A DNA stretch of 15,580 bases from Nitrosomonadales bacterium (GTDB lineage Bacteria > Pseudomonadota > Gammaproteobacteria > Burkholderiales > SG8-41), in NCBI GenBank assembly GCA_009885185.1, contig VFLF01000476.1:1-15580 (forward strand), given 5' to 3'. Positions 8,376 to 15,442 of the stretch are shown piece by piece. The stretch's first letter is position 1. Every line of letters starts with the position of its first letter. The notes under the pieces are model-generated. The model had not been told where the DNA came from. It saw only the letters and a program-made list of their open reading frames with translations, and did not search any database. The translations under genes were made by a program, and so were the position numbers.

Positions 8376-9391
8376 TTCAATCTCGGATCCAGCGCGTCGC
8401 GCAACGCATCGGTAAACAGGCTAAACGCCGTCACCAGCACCGCCATCGCCGCCGTGGCCGCCGCGAGCTGCCACCATTTGCCGAGGATCAATTCGCTTTG
8501 CGCCTCGTTCAGCATGCTGCCCCACGACACGGTATCCACGCCGACACCAAAACCCAGAAAGCTGAGTATCACTTCGGACTTGATGAATAACACCACATGC
8601 AGCGACAACTGCACCAGCACCACGTGGCTCACATTGGGAAAAATATGCGCGAACATGCGGTGCGCATGCGTGGCGCCGATGGCGTCCGCCGCCAGCACAT
8701 ATTCACGTGTGCGGTGTTTGAGATATTCCGCGCGCACCAGCCGGAAAATGCCGGTCCATCCCGTCAAGCCAAGAATCAGAATCACAGTCAGCGTGCCCTT
8801 TTGATTGAGCACTGCGGCGATCGCCAGCACCAACAGCAAATAAGGTATTGAGGTGAACACACTGTAAAGCCAGTTGAAAAAATCATCCGTGCGACCGCCG
8901 TGGTAACCCGCGTACGCGCCCAGCAGCGTGCCGATCAACACCGCCAGAAGTGCCGCCGTCACCCCGACGATGAGCGAGGTCTGCGTGCCCTTGATGGCTT
9001 TTTTGAGCACGTCCCTGCCCCACTTGTCGCCGCCCAGCGTCAGGGTCGGCGCGCGGGCTTCGGCGGCCGGCGCGGCGACCAATCCCCTGCGCAGCTCCGC
9101 CAGCGTTTCCGCCAGCGGATCGACAATACCCGTATCGTCCGCCAACGCGGCTGAAGGCGGCACCACGGCCTTCGCTTCAACCGGCGGAGATTGCGCACCG
9201 ATAAAACCCGGCGGCGCGTAGTTCACACCGGCTTCGCGTGACCAGTCCGCCGCGACCCATCCCAGCGCCGCGGCAAGCACGATGACCAGATACACGCACA
9301 CCACGACCAGCGACACCATCGCCACAAGGTCGCGGCGCAGCCGCCGCCACGCCAGTAGCCACAAACCGGGGGAGATGACCGCGTCGCTCAT
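8372..9391 (-). CDS. Second peptide-type ABC importer, DppC/OppC-like permease
   Basis: This inner-membrane channel subunit has 339 residues. A first helix at about 24-45 (LVAMVSLVVVCVYLVIVLAAALG) is followed by a long periplasmic loop of about 100 residues, rich in Ala and Pro and ending GGDKWGRDVLKKAIKGTQTSL. That motif, close to LGTDxxGRDxLSR of the DppC/OppC group, precedes helix 2. The EAA loop reads YVLAADAIGATHAHRMFAH, followed by FPNVSHVV. The C-terminus is DALRDALDPRLK. It starts and ends in 4-base ATGA overlaps with its neighbours. The enlarged periplasmic loop matches the usual architecture of the second permease in these importers. The specific substrate cannot be read from the sequence. 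Confidence 0.92.
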   Translation of the reverse strand: MSDAVISPGLWLLAWRRLRRDLVAMVSLVVVCVYLVIVLAAALGWVAADWSREAGVNYAPPGFIGAQSPPVEAKAVVPPSAALADDTGIVDPLAETLAELRRGLVAAPAAEARAPTLTLGGDKWGRDVLKKAIKGTQTSLIVGVTAALLAVLIGTLLGAYAGYHGGRTDDFFNWLYSVFTSIPYLLLVLAIAAVLNQKGTLTVILILGLTGWTGIFRLVRAEYLKHRTREYVLAADAIGATHAHRMFAHIFPNVSHVVLVQLSLHVVLFIKSEVILSFLGFGVGVDTVSWGSMLNEAQSELILGKWWQLAAATAAMAVLVTAFSLFTDALRDALDPRLK

Positions 9392-10326
9392 TTCAATTGC
9401 ACCCGCGGATCCAGCGCTCTGTAGAGTATGTCCGCCAGCAGGTTAAAGCACAGCGTCGCTACCGCGACATAAATCGTCACCGCCTTAATCACCGGAAAGT
9501 CGCTACGCTCCACCGCCAACAGCACCTCTCGACCGATGCCGGGTATGGAAAAAAACCGTTCGATCAAAAAAGCGCCCGCCAGCAAAGCAGGCAGTTGAAT
9601 CATCACATTGGTCACAATGGGGATCGCCGCATTGCGCAACACATGCACGCCCATCACGCGCGTCTCGCTCATGCCCTTGGCGCGCGCGGTGCGCACGTAG
9701 TCCTGATGAATCTCATCAAGGAAAAACGTGCGGTAAAGGCGCGTGTCCGGCGCCAGCGACACCGCCACGCCGACCACGATCGGCAGCGCGCTAAATTTCA
9801 GCAGGTTGGTGAAAAAATCCTGCCCCCAGCCCTGCACTGGAAACCAGCCCAGTTGGTACGCAAAAACATATTGAAAAACAATGATATAGACCAGAATACT
9901 GATCGATTGCCCCACCGTGCAACCGATCATGATGGCGCGGTCGGTCAACGAGCCGCGCCAGTACGCCACCAGCAGCGCCAAGCCCATCGACAGCAGCGTG
10001 CTAATAATCAGCATCGGCACCAGCACGGTCAGCGACGGCCCCAGGCGCGTGGCGAATATCCCCGAGACTTTTTCATTGGTGGCCCAGCTCGCGCCAAAAT
10101 CGCCGGTGACGATCTGGGTGATAAAAATCCACAACTGCACGTAGTACGGCTGATCGACACCCAGTTGCCGGCGTATGTTTTCAATCTGCTCCGGGTTGGA
10201 CATCTTGCCCGCCAGCAGATATGCCGGGTCGCCGCCGATCCAGTTAAACAGCACGAACACCAGCAGCACCACGCCTAACAGTGTCGGCACGAACTGCCAC
10301 AGGCGGCGAAGGATATAAGCGGTCAT
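9388..10326 (-). CDS. Second peptide-type ABC importer, DppB/OppB-like permease
   Basis: This inner-membrane channel subunit has 312 residues from the chosen start: [35 protein letters not shown], the typical first helix of DppB/OppB permeases. A periplasmic segment IENIRRQLGVDQPYYVQLWIFI follows, then five more hydrophobic helices. The EAA loop is YVRTARAKGMSETRVMGVH, followed by LRNAAIPIV, and the end is ALDPRVQLK. The frame stays open to 10362, but I place the start at ATG 10326. It overlaps the binding-protein stop as ATGA like the other junctions, it has a good GGGAGG 2 bases upstream of the ATG within a purine-rich leader, and it begins exactly where family similarity begins. The stop overlaps the next permease start. 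Confidence 0.92.
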   Translation of the reverse strand: MTAYILRRLWQFVPTLLGVVLLVFVLFNWIGGDPAYLLAGKMSNPEQIENIRRQLGVDQPYYVQLWIFITQIVTGDFGASWATNEKVSGIFATRLGPSLTVLVPMLIISTLLSMGLALLVAYWRGSLTDRAIMIGCTVGQSISILVYIIVFQYVFAYQLGWFPVQGWGQDFFTNLLKFSALPIVVGVAVSLAPDTRLYRTFFLDEIHQDYVRTARAKGMSETRVMGVHVLRNAAIPIVTNVMIQLPALLAGAFLIERFFSIPGIGREVLLAVERSDFPVIKAVTIYVAVATLCFNLLADILYRALDPRVQLK

Positions 10327-12170
10327 CGCGCCTCCCGTGCATCCAGGTCCATATACAACCACTCGTGCGAAAACACCGGATGCTTTTTGTAGCCCACCAC
10401 GTAAGGCTGCAACAGCACATTGCGGTAACGGCTATCGGTCAACAGCCACGCGCCATCGGCCTCCATTTGCCGCGTCATTTCGCGGTAAAGCTTGTTGCGT
10501 TCCGCGCCATCGGGCAACTGCCGCGATTTTTCATAGCGTTTATCGAACTCGGCGGATTTATAACAGGCCGAGTTACTCTGCCCGGCGTTCGCCCCGTACA
10601 GCAGTTGCATGAAATTGTCGCCATCGGGGTAATCGGCGATCCACGCCGAATGTTTCATCATCAGGCGGCATTGATTCGCCAGTTTGATTAACTCGGCGAA
10701 GCGGTCTTTGTGAATGGCGATACGCACGCCGATACGATCCATCGAGCGTTTCATCAACTCATCGAACTGGCGATCCCGTTCGGTTGGCGTTGAATAGTAT
10801 TTTATAATCAAAGGCTTACCATCAGGCTGCGTGCGGTAGCCATCCGCGCCGCGGCGGTAGCCGAAGCGGTCGAGCAAGGCATTCGCCAGCGGCGGGTCAT
10901 AAGCGACGCCGGCGCGAAATTGCGGTTCATGCCCCGCCACGCCCGGCGGTATCGGGTAATGCGCGCGTATCGACTGCCCCTTGCGGATGATCTTGATTTG
11001 ATCCTCGACGTTGTAGGCCATCGCCATCGCCCGCCGCAGGGCGATTTTTTCCGTGCTGAATCCGCCGAGCGGGTTGGGATCGCCGCCGATGCGATCCTGC
11101 GTGTTGAAAAAAAGATAAATAATCTCCGGATCAACACTGCGATCCATACGAATGCCCTGGCTTGAATATTCGGGCTTTAACTTACCGTCGGCCGTCATGA
11201 ATTTGGGGGCAAGTTCCTCCAACTGGTATTCGATATCGGTTTCGCGCCGCTGAAACGCCAGCCAGCGGCTTTGCGCTTCGTCCATTACGCTAATTTCGAC
11301 GCGCTCGATCAGCGGCAGCTTTTTTCCCTGCATGCGCGTGATGATCGCTTGATCGGCGGGATCGGCGGACGTCGCGTTCCAGCGCATTTCGCGGAAGTCC
11401 GGGTTTGTGTCCAGCACGATTTTCGACGAGCGCACATAACGCTGCAAAAAATAAGGCCCGGTTCCCACTGGATGCGCATTGGTGTCATCACCGTATGCGG
11501 CAATGGCCTCGCGCGCCACCGCCCCCACCAGCGGAAACGCCAGCACATGTGAAAAGTTGAAATCGGTTTCGGTCAGGCGTATTCGCAGCGTGTAGCGATC
11601 CGGCGTTTCAAAACCGGCGATGGGCGCATCGTAATCAAAGCGCCCGGATTTTTTGGCTTCATCGGCCAGCTTGTCCAGGCCCACGATCTTGCCCTCGAAC
11701 AAAAACGCATAGGGTGACCGGTTTTTCGGATCCAGAAAGCGCTTGATCGAATACATGTAATCGGCGGCGGTCAACTCGCGTTTTTGTCCTTTGAAGGCGG
11801 GGTCGGGCGTGAAGTGTATGCCGGGCTTTAATCGGAAGGTGTAGGTCCTGCCGTTATCCGTAATATGCGGCAGCGCCACCGCCACGTTCGGCACGAGTTT
11901 CGCCGGACGCGCCAGATAATCGTAGGTGAGCAAGGGATCAAATATCGCCGCGATCACCACGCCCGAGTAGTAGTCCGACACCTTGACCGGATCGAAACCC
12001 GTCTCGGCGGTTTGAAAGGTGATGCGCAGCGTCTTCGTGGCATTGTTGCCCGGCGCGGGCTTGGCGGGTGTGGCGGGCGTGGCGAGGGATGGCGCCTTGT
12101 CGCCGCATGCCGCCAGGGCAGCCATGGCCGCTGCAAAAAACAAAATAGCGAAAATGCGTGAACGAGTCAT
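10323..12170 (-). CDS. Second peptide-type ABC importer, lipoprotein substrate-binding protein (SBP family 5)
   Basis: This 615-residue binding component is the first gene of the eight-gene array. The N-terminus [22 protein letters not shown] carries a lipobox, Leu19-Ala-Ala-Cys22, so the mature protein should be lipid-anchored at Cys22. An Ala/Pro/Thr linker follows (about 28-45). The SBP-5 (OppA/DppA-like) fold begins at [23 protein letters not shown]. Family-typical stretches are [47 protein letters not shown] and [14 protein letters not shown]. The C-terminus includes [17 protein letters not shown], a typical late SBP-5 motif. It is longer than DppA/OppA (about 535-545 residues) and similar in size to YejA. 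The substrate is likely peptides, though some SBP-5 proteins bind other ligands such as sugars or nickel chelates. It reads divergently from fabI. Confidence 0.9.
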   Translation of the reverse strand: MTRSRIFAILFFAAAMAALAACGDKAPSLATPATPAKPAPGNNATKTLRITFQTAETGFDPVKVSDYYSGVVIAAIFDPLLTYDYLARPAKLVPNVAVALPHITDNGRTYTFRLKPGIHFTPDPAFKGQKRELTAADYMYSIKRFLDPKNRSPYAFLFEGKIVGLDKLADEAKKSGRFDYDAPIAGFETPDRYTLRIRLTETDFNFSHVLAFPLVGAVAREAIAAYGDDTNAHPVGTGPYFLQRYVRSSKIVLDTNPDFREMRWNATSADPADQAIITRMQGKKLPLIERVEISVMDEAQSRWLAFQRRETDIEYQLEELAPKFMTADGKLKPEYSSQGIRMDRSVDPEIIYLFFNTQDRIGGDPNPLGGFSTEKIALRRAMAMAYNVEDQIKIIRKGQSIRAHYPIPPGVAGHEPQFRAGVAYDPPLANALLDRFGYRRGADGYRTQPDGKPLIIKYYSTPTERDRQFDELMKRSMDRIGVRIAIHKDRFAELIKLANQCRLMMKHSAWIADYPDGDNFMQLLYGANAGQSNSACYKSAEFDKRYEKSRQLPDGAERNKLYREMTRQMEADGAWLLTDSRYRNVLLQPYVVGYKKHPVFSHEWLYMDLDAREAR

Positions 12171-12178
12171 CGAACGCC

Positions 12179-12208
12179 AGTGTAGCCGAAACGTTCAGCG
12201 CACGTCAT
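12179..12208 (-). promoter_or_regulatory. Candidate promoter for the ABC transporter array
   Basis: On the minus strand ATGACG (12208-12203) and TACACT (12184-12179) are 18 bases apart, each matching 4 of 6 consensus positions of a sigma-70 promoter. The -10 would lie only 8 bases before the ATG at 12170, and no Shine-Dalgarno is seen there, so transcripts would be leaderless or nearly so. The call rests on weak matches within the only available gap. Confidence 0.3.
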
Positions 12209-12223
12209 CGCGGCGCGGCGGCT

Positions 12224-12232
12224 TGTTATAAT
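12224..12232 (+). promoter_or_regulatory. Extended -10 promoter for fabI
   Basis: TGTTATAAT at 12224-12232 is a perfect TATAAT preceded by TG one base upstream, the extended -10 form that tolerates a poor -35. No good -35 lies 16-18 bases upstream. Transcription would begin near 12239, giving a leader of under 20 bases that contains the AAGGAG ribosome site at 12246-12251. Confidence 0.65.
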
Positions 12233-12256
12233 TCAACGTACCCTCAAGGAGTCATC

Positions 12257-13054
12257 ATGGCCCTGCTGCAAAACAAAAAGATTCTCATCACCGGCCTGCT
12301 GTCGAACCGCTCTATCGCCTACGGCATTGCCAAAGCCGCGCATCGCGAAGGCGCGCAACTCGCCTTCACCTATCAGGGCGAGGACATCAAGAACCGTGTG
12401 GTTGACCTGGCCCAGGAATTTGGCCCGGCGCCGGTGCTGCCCTGTGACGTGTCCGACGATGCACAAATCACCCAGTTGTTCGACGACTTGCGCGGACAGT
12501 GGGATGGATTGGACGGGCTGGTACATTCCATCGCCTTCGCGCCGCGCGAGGCGTTGAAGGGTGATTTGCTGGAAGGTCTGTCGCGCGAAGCCTTTCGCAT
12601 CGCGCACGACGTGAGTTCGTACAGTCTGGCGGCGCTGGCCAAGGCGGCGCTGCCGATGATGGAGAATCGCAAAGCCTCGGTGCTGACGCTCACCTACCTG
12701 GGCGCGCAACGCTCGGTGCCCAACTACAATGTGATGGGCTTGGCCAAGGCCAGCCTCGAAGCCAACGTGCGTTACCTCGCGCAGGGACTCGGCCCCAAAG
12801 GTATCCGCGTCAACGGCATTTCCGCCGGGCCGATCAAGACGCTGGCGGCGGCAGGCATCGGCGGGTTTGGCAAAATTCTGAAATTCGTAGAAGAAAACGC
12901 GCCGCTGCGGCGCAACGTCACTACAGAAGATGTCGGCAACGCCGCCGCGTTTCTGCTGTCGGAACTCGCCGGCGGCATCACCGGCGAGATCACCTACGTG
13001 GATGCGGGATTCAATACAGTCGTCGGCGGCATGGGCGGCGCCGCGCAGGCATAG
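12257..13054 (+). CDS. fabI: Enoyl-[acyl-carrier-protein] reductase (NADH), FabI type
   Basis: This enzyme catalyses the last step of each fatty-acid elongation round in the cytoplasm, reducing trans-2-enoyl-ACP with NAD(P)H; it is the triclosan target. It has 265 residues against 262 in E. coli. The nucleotide-binding stretch [15 protein letters not shown] is at 11-25. The atypical SDR catalytic set is Tyr147 (TYLGAQRS), Tyr157 and Lys164 ([10 protein letters not shown]-x6-K), equivalent to E. coli Tyr146, Tyr156 and Lys163. [12 protein letters not shown] follows, and the C-terminal Gly/Ala tail is typical. The frame is open from 12158, but AAGGAG at 12246-12251 and family alignment fix the start at 12257. 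Residue 93 is Ala (bases 12533-12535), where E. coli has Gly93 and S. aureus has Ala95, a position known for resistance substitutions. It is divergent from the transporter array and convergent with ppiD, 20 bases away. Confidence 0.96.
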   Translation: MALLQNKKILITGLLSNRSIAYGIAKAAHREGAQLAFTYQGEDIKNRVVDLAQEFGPAPVLPCDVSDDAQITQLFDDLRGQWDGLDGLVHSIAFAPREALKGDLLEGLSREAFRIAHDVSSYSLAALAKAALPMMENRKASVLTLTYLGAQRSVPNYNVMGLAKASLEANVRYLAQGLGPKGIRVNGISAGPIKTLAAAGIGGFGKILKFVEENAPLRRNVTTEDVGNAAAFLLSELAGGITGEITYVDAGFNTVVGGMGGAAQA

Positions 13055-13074
13055 CGCGACCCATCACTTGCCCC

Positions 13075-14988
13075 CTACTTGTCCTTCTTTTCACCCAGCT
13101 TATCCTTGCGGATAGTCACGTTGCCTTTCTGCTTGAGGCTCGCCAGATACGCCGCGTATTGCTCCTGACTCGCCGCCTGCTGCATGGCCAGCGCGATATT
13201 TTTTTCCTTTTCCGCATCGATTTTTTCCGGCTCCACCACGCCTGTGATTCGAATCAGCGTGTAACCCGATGGCGATTCGACACCGGTGTAGGCCGGCAGC
13301 TTCGATGCATCCGCGCGTAAAATCTGCTTGCGCACATCGTCATTCAAACCTTTGATTTCACCCGTAAAACTCACCTGCTGCGGCACGCTCCAGGTGATTT
13401 CCGCATCTTTACCCTGACGCAGCTTTTCCAGCGCCGCGCGTCCTTCCTGCGCGGCAAGCTGTGTGGCGCGCTGGCGCAGCAGGCGGGCGGTGATTTCGGC
13501 TTGCACGCTGTCAAACGGACGCACCGTCGAGGGCTTCAATTCCAGCAGACGCGCCGAAACGAGCGTGCCCGGCGACACTTCGACAGCCTCGGTGTTGCGC
13601 CGATTTTTCAGCATCTCATCGGAGAAGATGGCCTTCATCAATTTCGGGTTGTTCAGCCGCGCTTCACCCGCCGCGCTGTTGCGTGAAAACCAGTTACTCT
13701 GCTGCGCCGGGGATTTCGCAAATTCAGCGGCGGCTTTCAGACTGTCGGACTGTTCAAACACGATGTTGTTGAACTGCTCCGCCATCTCGGCAAACTTCTT
13801 GCCGGCGCGCTGGCGTTTGAGATCCGTCTCCAGTTGTCCGCGCATGGCGTCGAATGACGGCGACTTGCCCGGCGTAATCCCGGTCAACTGGATAATGTGA
13901 AAACCAAACTCCGTCTCCACCAGACCCGACACATCGCCCACTTTCATACCGAAGGCCGAGTCCGAAAACGGCTTGACCATATCGCCGCGCTTGAACGAAC
14001 CCAGATCGCCGCCTCTGACCGCCGACCCCGGATCCTGCGACTGAGCTTTGGCTAAATCCGCAAAGCTGGCGGGCTTGGCCTTGATCTGTTTTAAGAGATC
14101 CTCCGCCTTGGCGCGGGCTTTTTGTTTTTCCTCGGCGGCGGCCTTGGCATCCACCGCAATCAAAATGTGGCTGGCCTGACGCGTCTCCTGCACCTGATTC
14201 TTGCTGGCAAACTCATCAAACGCTTTTTTAACGTCTTCAGGATCCACTTCGGTTCCTGGCAGCAGCGCGTCTATCGATAGCGTGACGTATTCGACGCGCA
14301 CCTGTTCGACGGTGCGGAATTCATCCTGACGGCTGTCGTAGTATTTTTTCGCCGCGTCGGCGTCTACCGTCGCCTTGCCTTCGAATTTTTCCGGCGCAAA
14401 TGTAAACAGGCTGGTTTCGCGCTGCGTTTCCATCAGTTTTGCCAGCCGCTGCACCACGGTGCGGGGCAGAAAATGCGAGTCGGCGAAAGCGTCATCCAGT
14501 TGCCGCAGCACCAGATCACGGCGCAATTCGTTTTCAAAATCCACCGCGCCTTTGCCGCGAGTTTTCAGGTACTGATTGTAAAGATCAATGGAAAACTTGC
14601 CGCCGTCCTGAAACACCGGCGCTTGCTCCAGCATGGCACGCAATTGCGCATCGGTGGCCGTCAGGTTTGCGCGGGAAGCCTGGTGCATCAGCAGGCGCTG
14701 ATGCACCAGCGATTCCGCTACGTTGAAACGCAGTTCGGGCGTATCCAGCAGCGCGGGGTCGAGACGTCCGCCGGTTCTGCTTTGCAGCGACTCCTGATGC
14801 TCGCGTAGCGCGATATTGAACTCCTGCTCCGTGATCGCTTGCCCACGAACGGTGGCGACAGTGCCACCGCCCTGACTGTCGCGGACAAAACTATCCACAC
14901 CCGGAATAACCATTACAAAGGGCGGGATGATAAGCAGCGCCAGTATCCAGTAGAGGACTCGCCGATGGCGATTGATAAGGTCATACAT
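13075..14988 (-). CDS. ppiD: Periplasmic chaperone / peptidyl-prolyl isomerase D
   Basis: PpiD is an inner-membrane-anchored foldase facing the periplasm, associated with the Sec translocon and helping newly exported proteins. It has 637 residues against 623 in E. coli. A cytoplasmic basic start (MYDLINRHRR) precedes one membrane helix at about 11-28. The N-terminal SurA-like chaperone region spans about 43-230 (VATVRGQAITEQEFN...LVHQRLLMHQA). One parvulin (PpiC) domain lies at about 268-370: QASHILIAVD, then GGDLGSFKRGDMVKPFSDSAF and TEFGFHIIQLTG. A C-terminal SurA/PpiD-like half follows, ending in a Lys/Asp-rich tail (KDKLGEKKDK). GAGG sits 10 bases before the ATG at 14988. The short charged start before the helix resembles betaproteobacterial PpiD more than that of E. 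coli. A terminator lies directly upstream; see that entry for the regulatory consequence. Confidence 0.94.
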   Translation of the reverse strand: MYDLINRHRRVLYWILALLIIPPFVMVIPGVDSFVRDSQGGGTVATVRGQAITEQEFNIALREHQESLQSRTGGRLDPALLDTPELRFNVAESLVHQRLLMHQASRANLTATDAQLRAMLEQAPVFQDGGKFSIDLYNQYLKTRGKGAVDFENELRRDLVLRQLDDAFADSHFLPRTVVQRLAKLMETQRETSLFTFAPEKFEGKATVDADAAKKYYDSRQDEFRTVEQVRVEYVTLSIDALLPGTEVDPEDVKKAFDEFASKNQVQETRQASHILIAVDAKAAAEEKQKARAKAEDLLKQIKAKPASFADLAKAQSQDPGSAVRGGDLGSFKRGDMVKPFSDSAFGMKVGDVSGLVETEFGFHIIQLTGITPGKSPSFDAMRGQLETDLKRQRAGKKFAEMAEQFNNIVFEQSDSLKAAAEFAKSPAQQSNWFSRNSAAGEARLNNPKLMKAIFSDEMLKNRRNTEAVEVSPGTLVSARLLELKPSTVRPFDSVQAEITARLLRQRATQLAAQEGRAALEKLRQGKDAEITWSVPQQVSFTGEIKGLNDDVRKQILRADASKLPAYTGVESPSGYTLIRITGVVEPEKIDAEKEKNIALAMQQAASQEQYAAYLASLKQKGNVTIRKDKLGEKKDK

Positions 14989-15004
14989 GTGTCGGACACC
15001 TCAA

Positions 15005-15039
15005 TGAAAAAAGAAAGGGCGAACCGCGGTTCGCCCTTT
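15005..15039 (-). terminator. Rho-independent terminator upstream of ppiD, reading leftwards
   Basis: Bases 15014-15039 are a perfect 26-base palindrome centred on CCGCGG; it can fold into an 11-bp stem with a 4-base loop. Read on the minus strand it is followed by TTTCTTTTTT (15014-15005). The opposite side has only TTTATACAT, so the minus strand is the likely working direction. It would end the tRNA transcript whose 3' remnant lies 11 bases upstream. The T-run ends only 16 bases before the ppiD ATG. Confidence 0.85.
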
Positions 15040-15050
15040 ATACATATTAT

Positions 15051-15064
15051 TGGCGGAGTGGACG
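15051..15064 (-). other. 3'-end remnant of tRNA-Asp, probable att site of an integrated element
   Basis: Read on the minus strand the 14 bases are CGTCCACTCCGCCA. They comprise three T-stem bases, a complete acceptor 3' strand CCACTCC, discriminator G73 and CCA, as in tRNA-Asp genes with a GGAGTGG acceptor. Upstream of this the sequence stops matching a tRNA: the expected T-arm (GGGTTCGAGTCC) is absent. A terminator follows 11 bases after the CCA, as after a real tRNA gene. I recall that tRNA-Val/tRNA-Asp commonly sit between hupB and ppiD in related genomes. Integration into a tRNA 3' end leaves just such a fragment at the distal junction. Confidence 0.62.
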
Positions 15065-15071
15065 TCCGCCA
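15051..15071. repeat. 7-7-7 inverted repeat (recombinase core-like)
   Basis: TGGCGGA (15051-15057) and TCCGCCA (15065-15071) are perfect inverted copies around the 7-base spacer GTGGACG. The outer T15050/A15072 pair extends the arms to 8. Match to tRNA-Asp ends at the last spacer base. This matches the layout of tyrosine-recombinase core sites, with inverted arms about a 6-8 base overlap region. As an RNA it could also form a simple hairpin. Confidence 0.5.
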
Positions 15072-15072
15072 A

Positions 15073-15180
15073 GTTACATTATAAGCGGTTGATTTATTAG
15101 CGTTTTTCTTTAACGTATCCTATTCCACCCACAAAACAACCACTAAAACTTTAGGCATTTATAGGCAAATTTTAACACGT
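15073..15180. other. AT-rich non-coding stretch beside the putative att site
   Basis: Roughly a third of these bases are G or C, far below the neighbouring genes. No gene or tRNA is recognisable. Bases 15152-15161 and 15162-15171 form an imperfect tandem 10-mer (TAGGCATTTA / TAGGCAAATT). Such AT-rich DNA with short direct repeats is common in the arm regions of attachment sites, but no specific binding site can be assigned. Confidence 0.4.
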
Positions 15181-15395
15181 TCCAAAGTGGAAGCTGCGGC
15201 TATGTGTCTGGGGACCGTATCGTCCAGGTTAGGGTTGGGAACGGCGTGTTAAACGACTTTACTTACAGTGACGGGAGCGCGATTGGTTTTGGAACGGCGA
15301 CTCTGCGTTTAGCGCAAGTACCAGAACCCGCCCCCCTCGCACTTCGCGCCCTCGGCCTGGCCGGACTTGGCTTAAGCCGCAGCAAGCAAGTGTAA
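15165..15395 (+). pseudogene. Fragment of a PEP-CTERM-anchored protein, C-terminal end only
   Basis: The frame opens after a TAG at 15162 and ends at TAA 15393-15395. The only possible start is a GTG at 15204, without a convincing ribosome site. The C-terminus reads VPEPAPLALRALGLAGLGLS then RSKQV. This is the layout of a PEP-CTERM sorting signal: a VPEP motif, a short hydrophobic helix and a basic end. The preceding residues (FTYSDGSAIGFGTATLRLAQ) resemble the beta-rich tails of such surface proteins. Two features look decayed: an Arg inside the helix where Leu or Ala is usual, and a weakened RSK in place of an Arg cluster. No signal peptide or body is present, so this is probably a remnant. 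Intact proteins of this class are exported and processed by an exosortase (EpsH/XrtA), none of which is in the window. Confidence 0.55.
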
Positions 15396-15415
15396 TCACT
15401 GCAGCACTCACGCAC

Positions 15416-15442
15416 ACACCGCTCCGGCGGGGTTTTTGTTTT
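15416..15442 (+). terminator. Terminator-like hairpin after the PEP-CTERM fragment
   Basis: CCGC (15419-15422) pairs with GCGG (15427-15430) around TCCG, and after one A-G mismatch (15418/15431) two outer pairs can extend it. TTTTTGTTTT follows at 15433-15442. The stem is short, so strength is doubtful, but position and T-run fit a plus-strand terminator left from the once-intact gene. Confidence 0.5.

Larger units (their letters stand above)
15044..15072 (-). promoter_or_regulatory. Candidate promoter spanning the island/chromosome junction
   Basis: On the minus strand TTGGCG (15072-15067) and TAATAT (15049-15044) are separated by exactly 17 bases, each matching 4 of 6 sigma-70 consensus bases. 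The -35 would lie outside the tRNA remnant and the -10 just past its CCA end. A transcript would start in or near the terminator hairpin at 15014-15039 and run into ppiD. The call is speculative, because the matches are modest. Confidence 0.25.

Noticed and set aside
9397..10278. 293-residue plus-strand frame opposite the DppB-like permease
   Set aside because: It mirrors the permease gene; its His/Arg/Gln-rich composition is typical of an antisense artefact.
10327..10362. Upstream start for the DppB-like permease giving 12 extra residues
   Set aside because: The extra residues do not resemble the family, and the ATG at 10326 has both a ribosome site and an ATGA overlap.
6675..12170. Recent tandem duplication producing the two importers
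   Set aside because: The paired permeases and ATPases differ throughout in length and sequence, and the receptors have different signal peptides, so they are old paralogues.
12158..12256. N-terminal extension of fabI from 12158
   Set aside because: It would place the -10 element and ribosome site inside the gene and overlap the divergent gene; family similarity starts at 12257.
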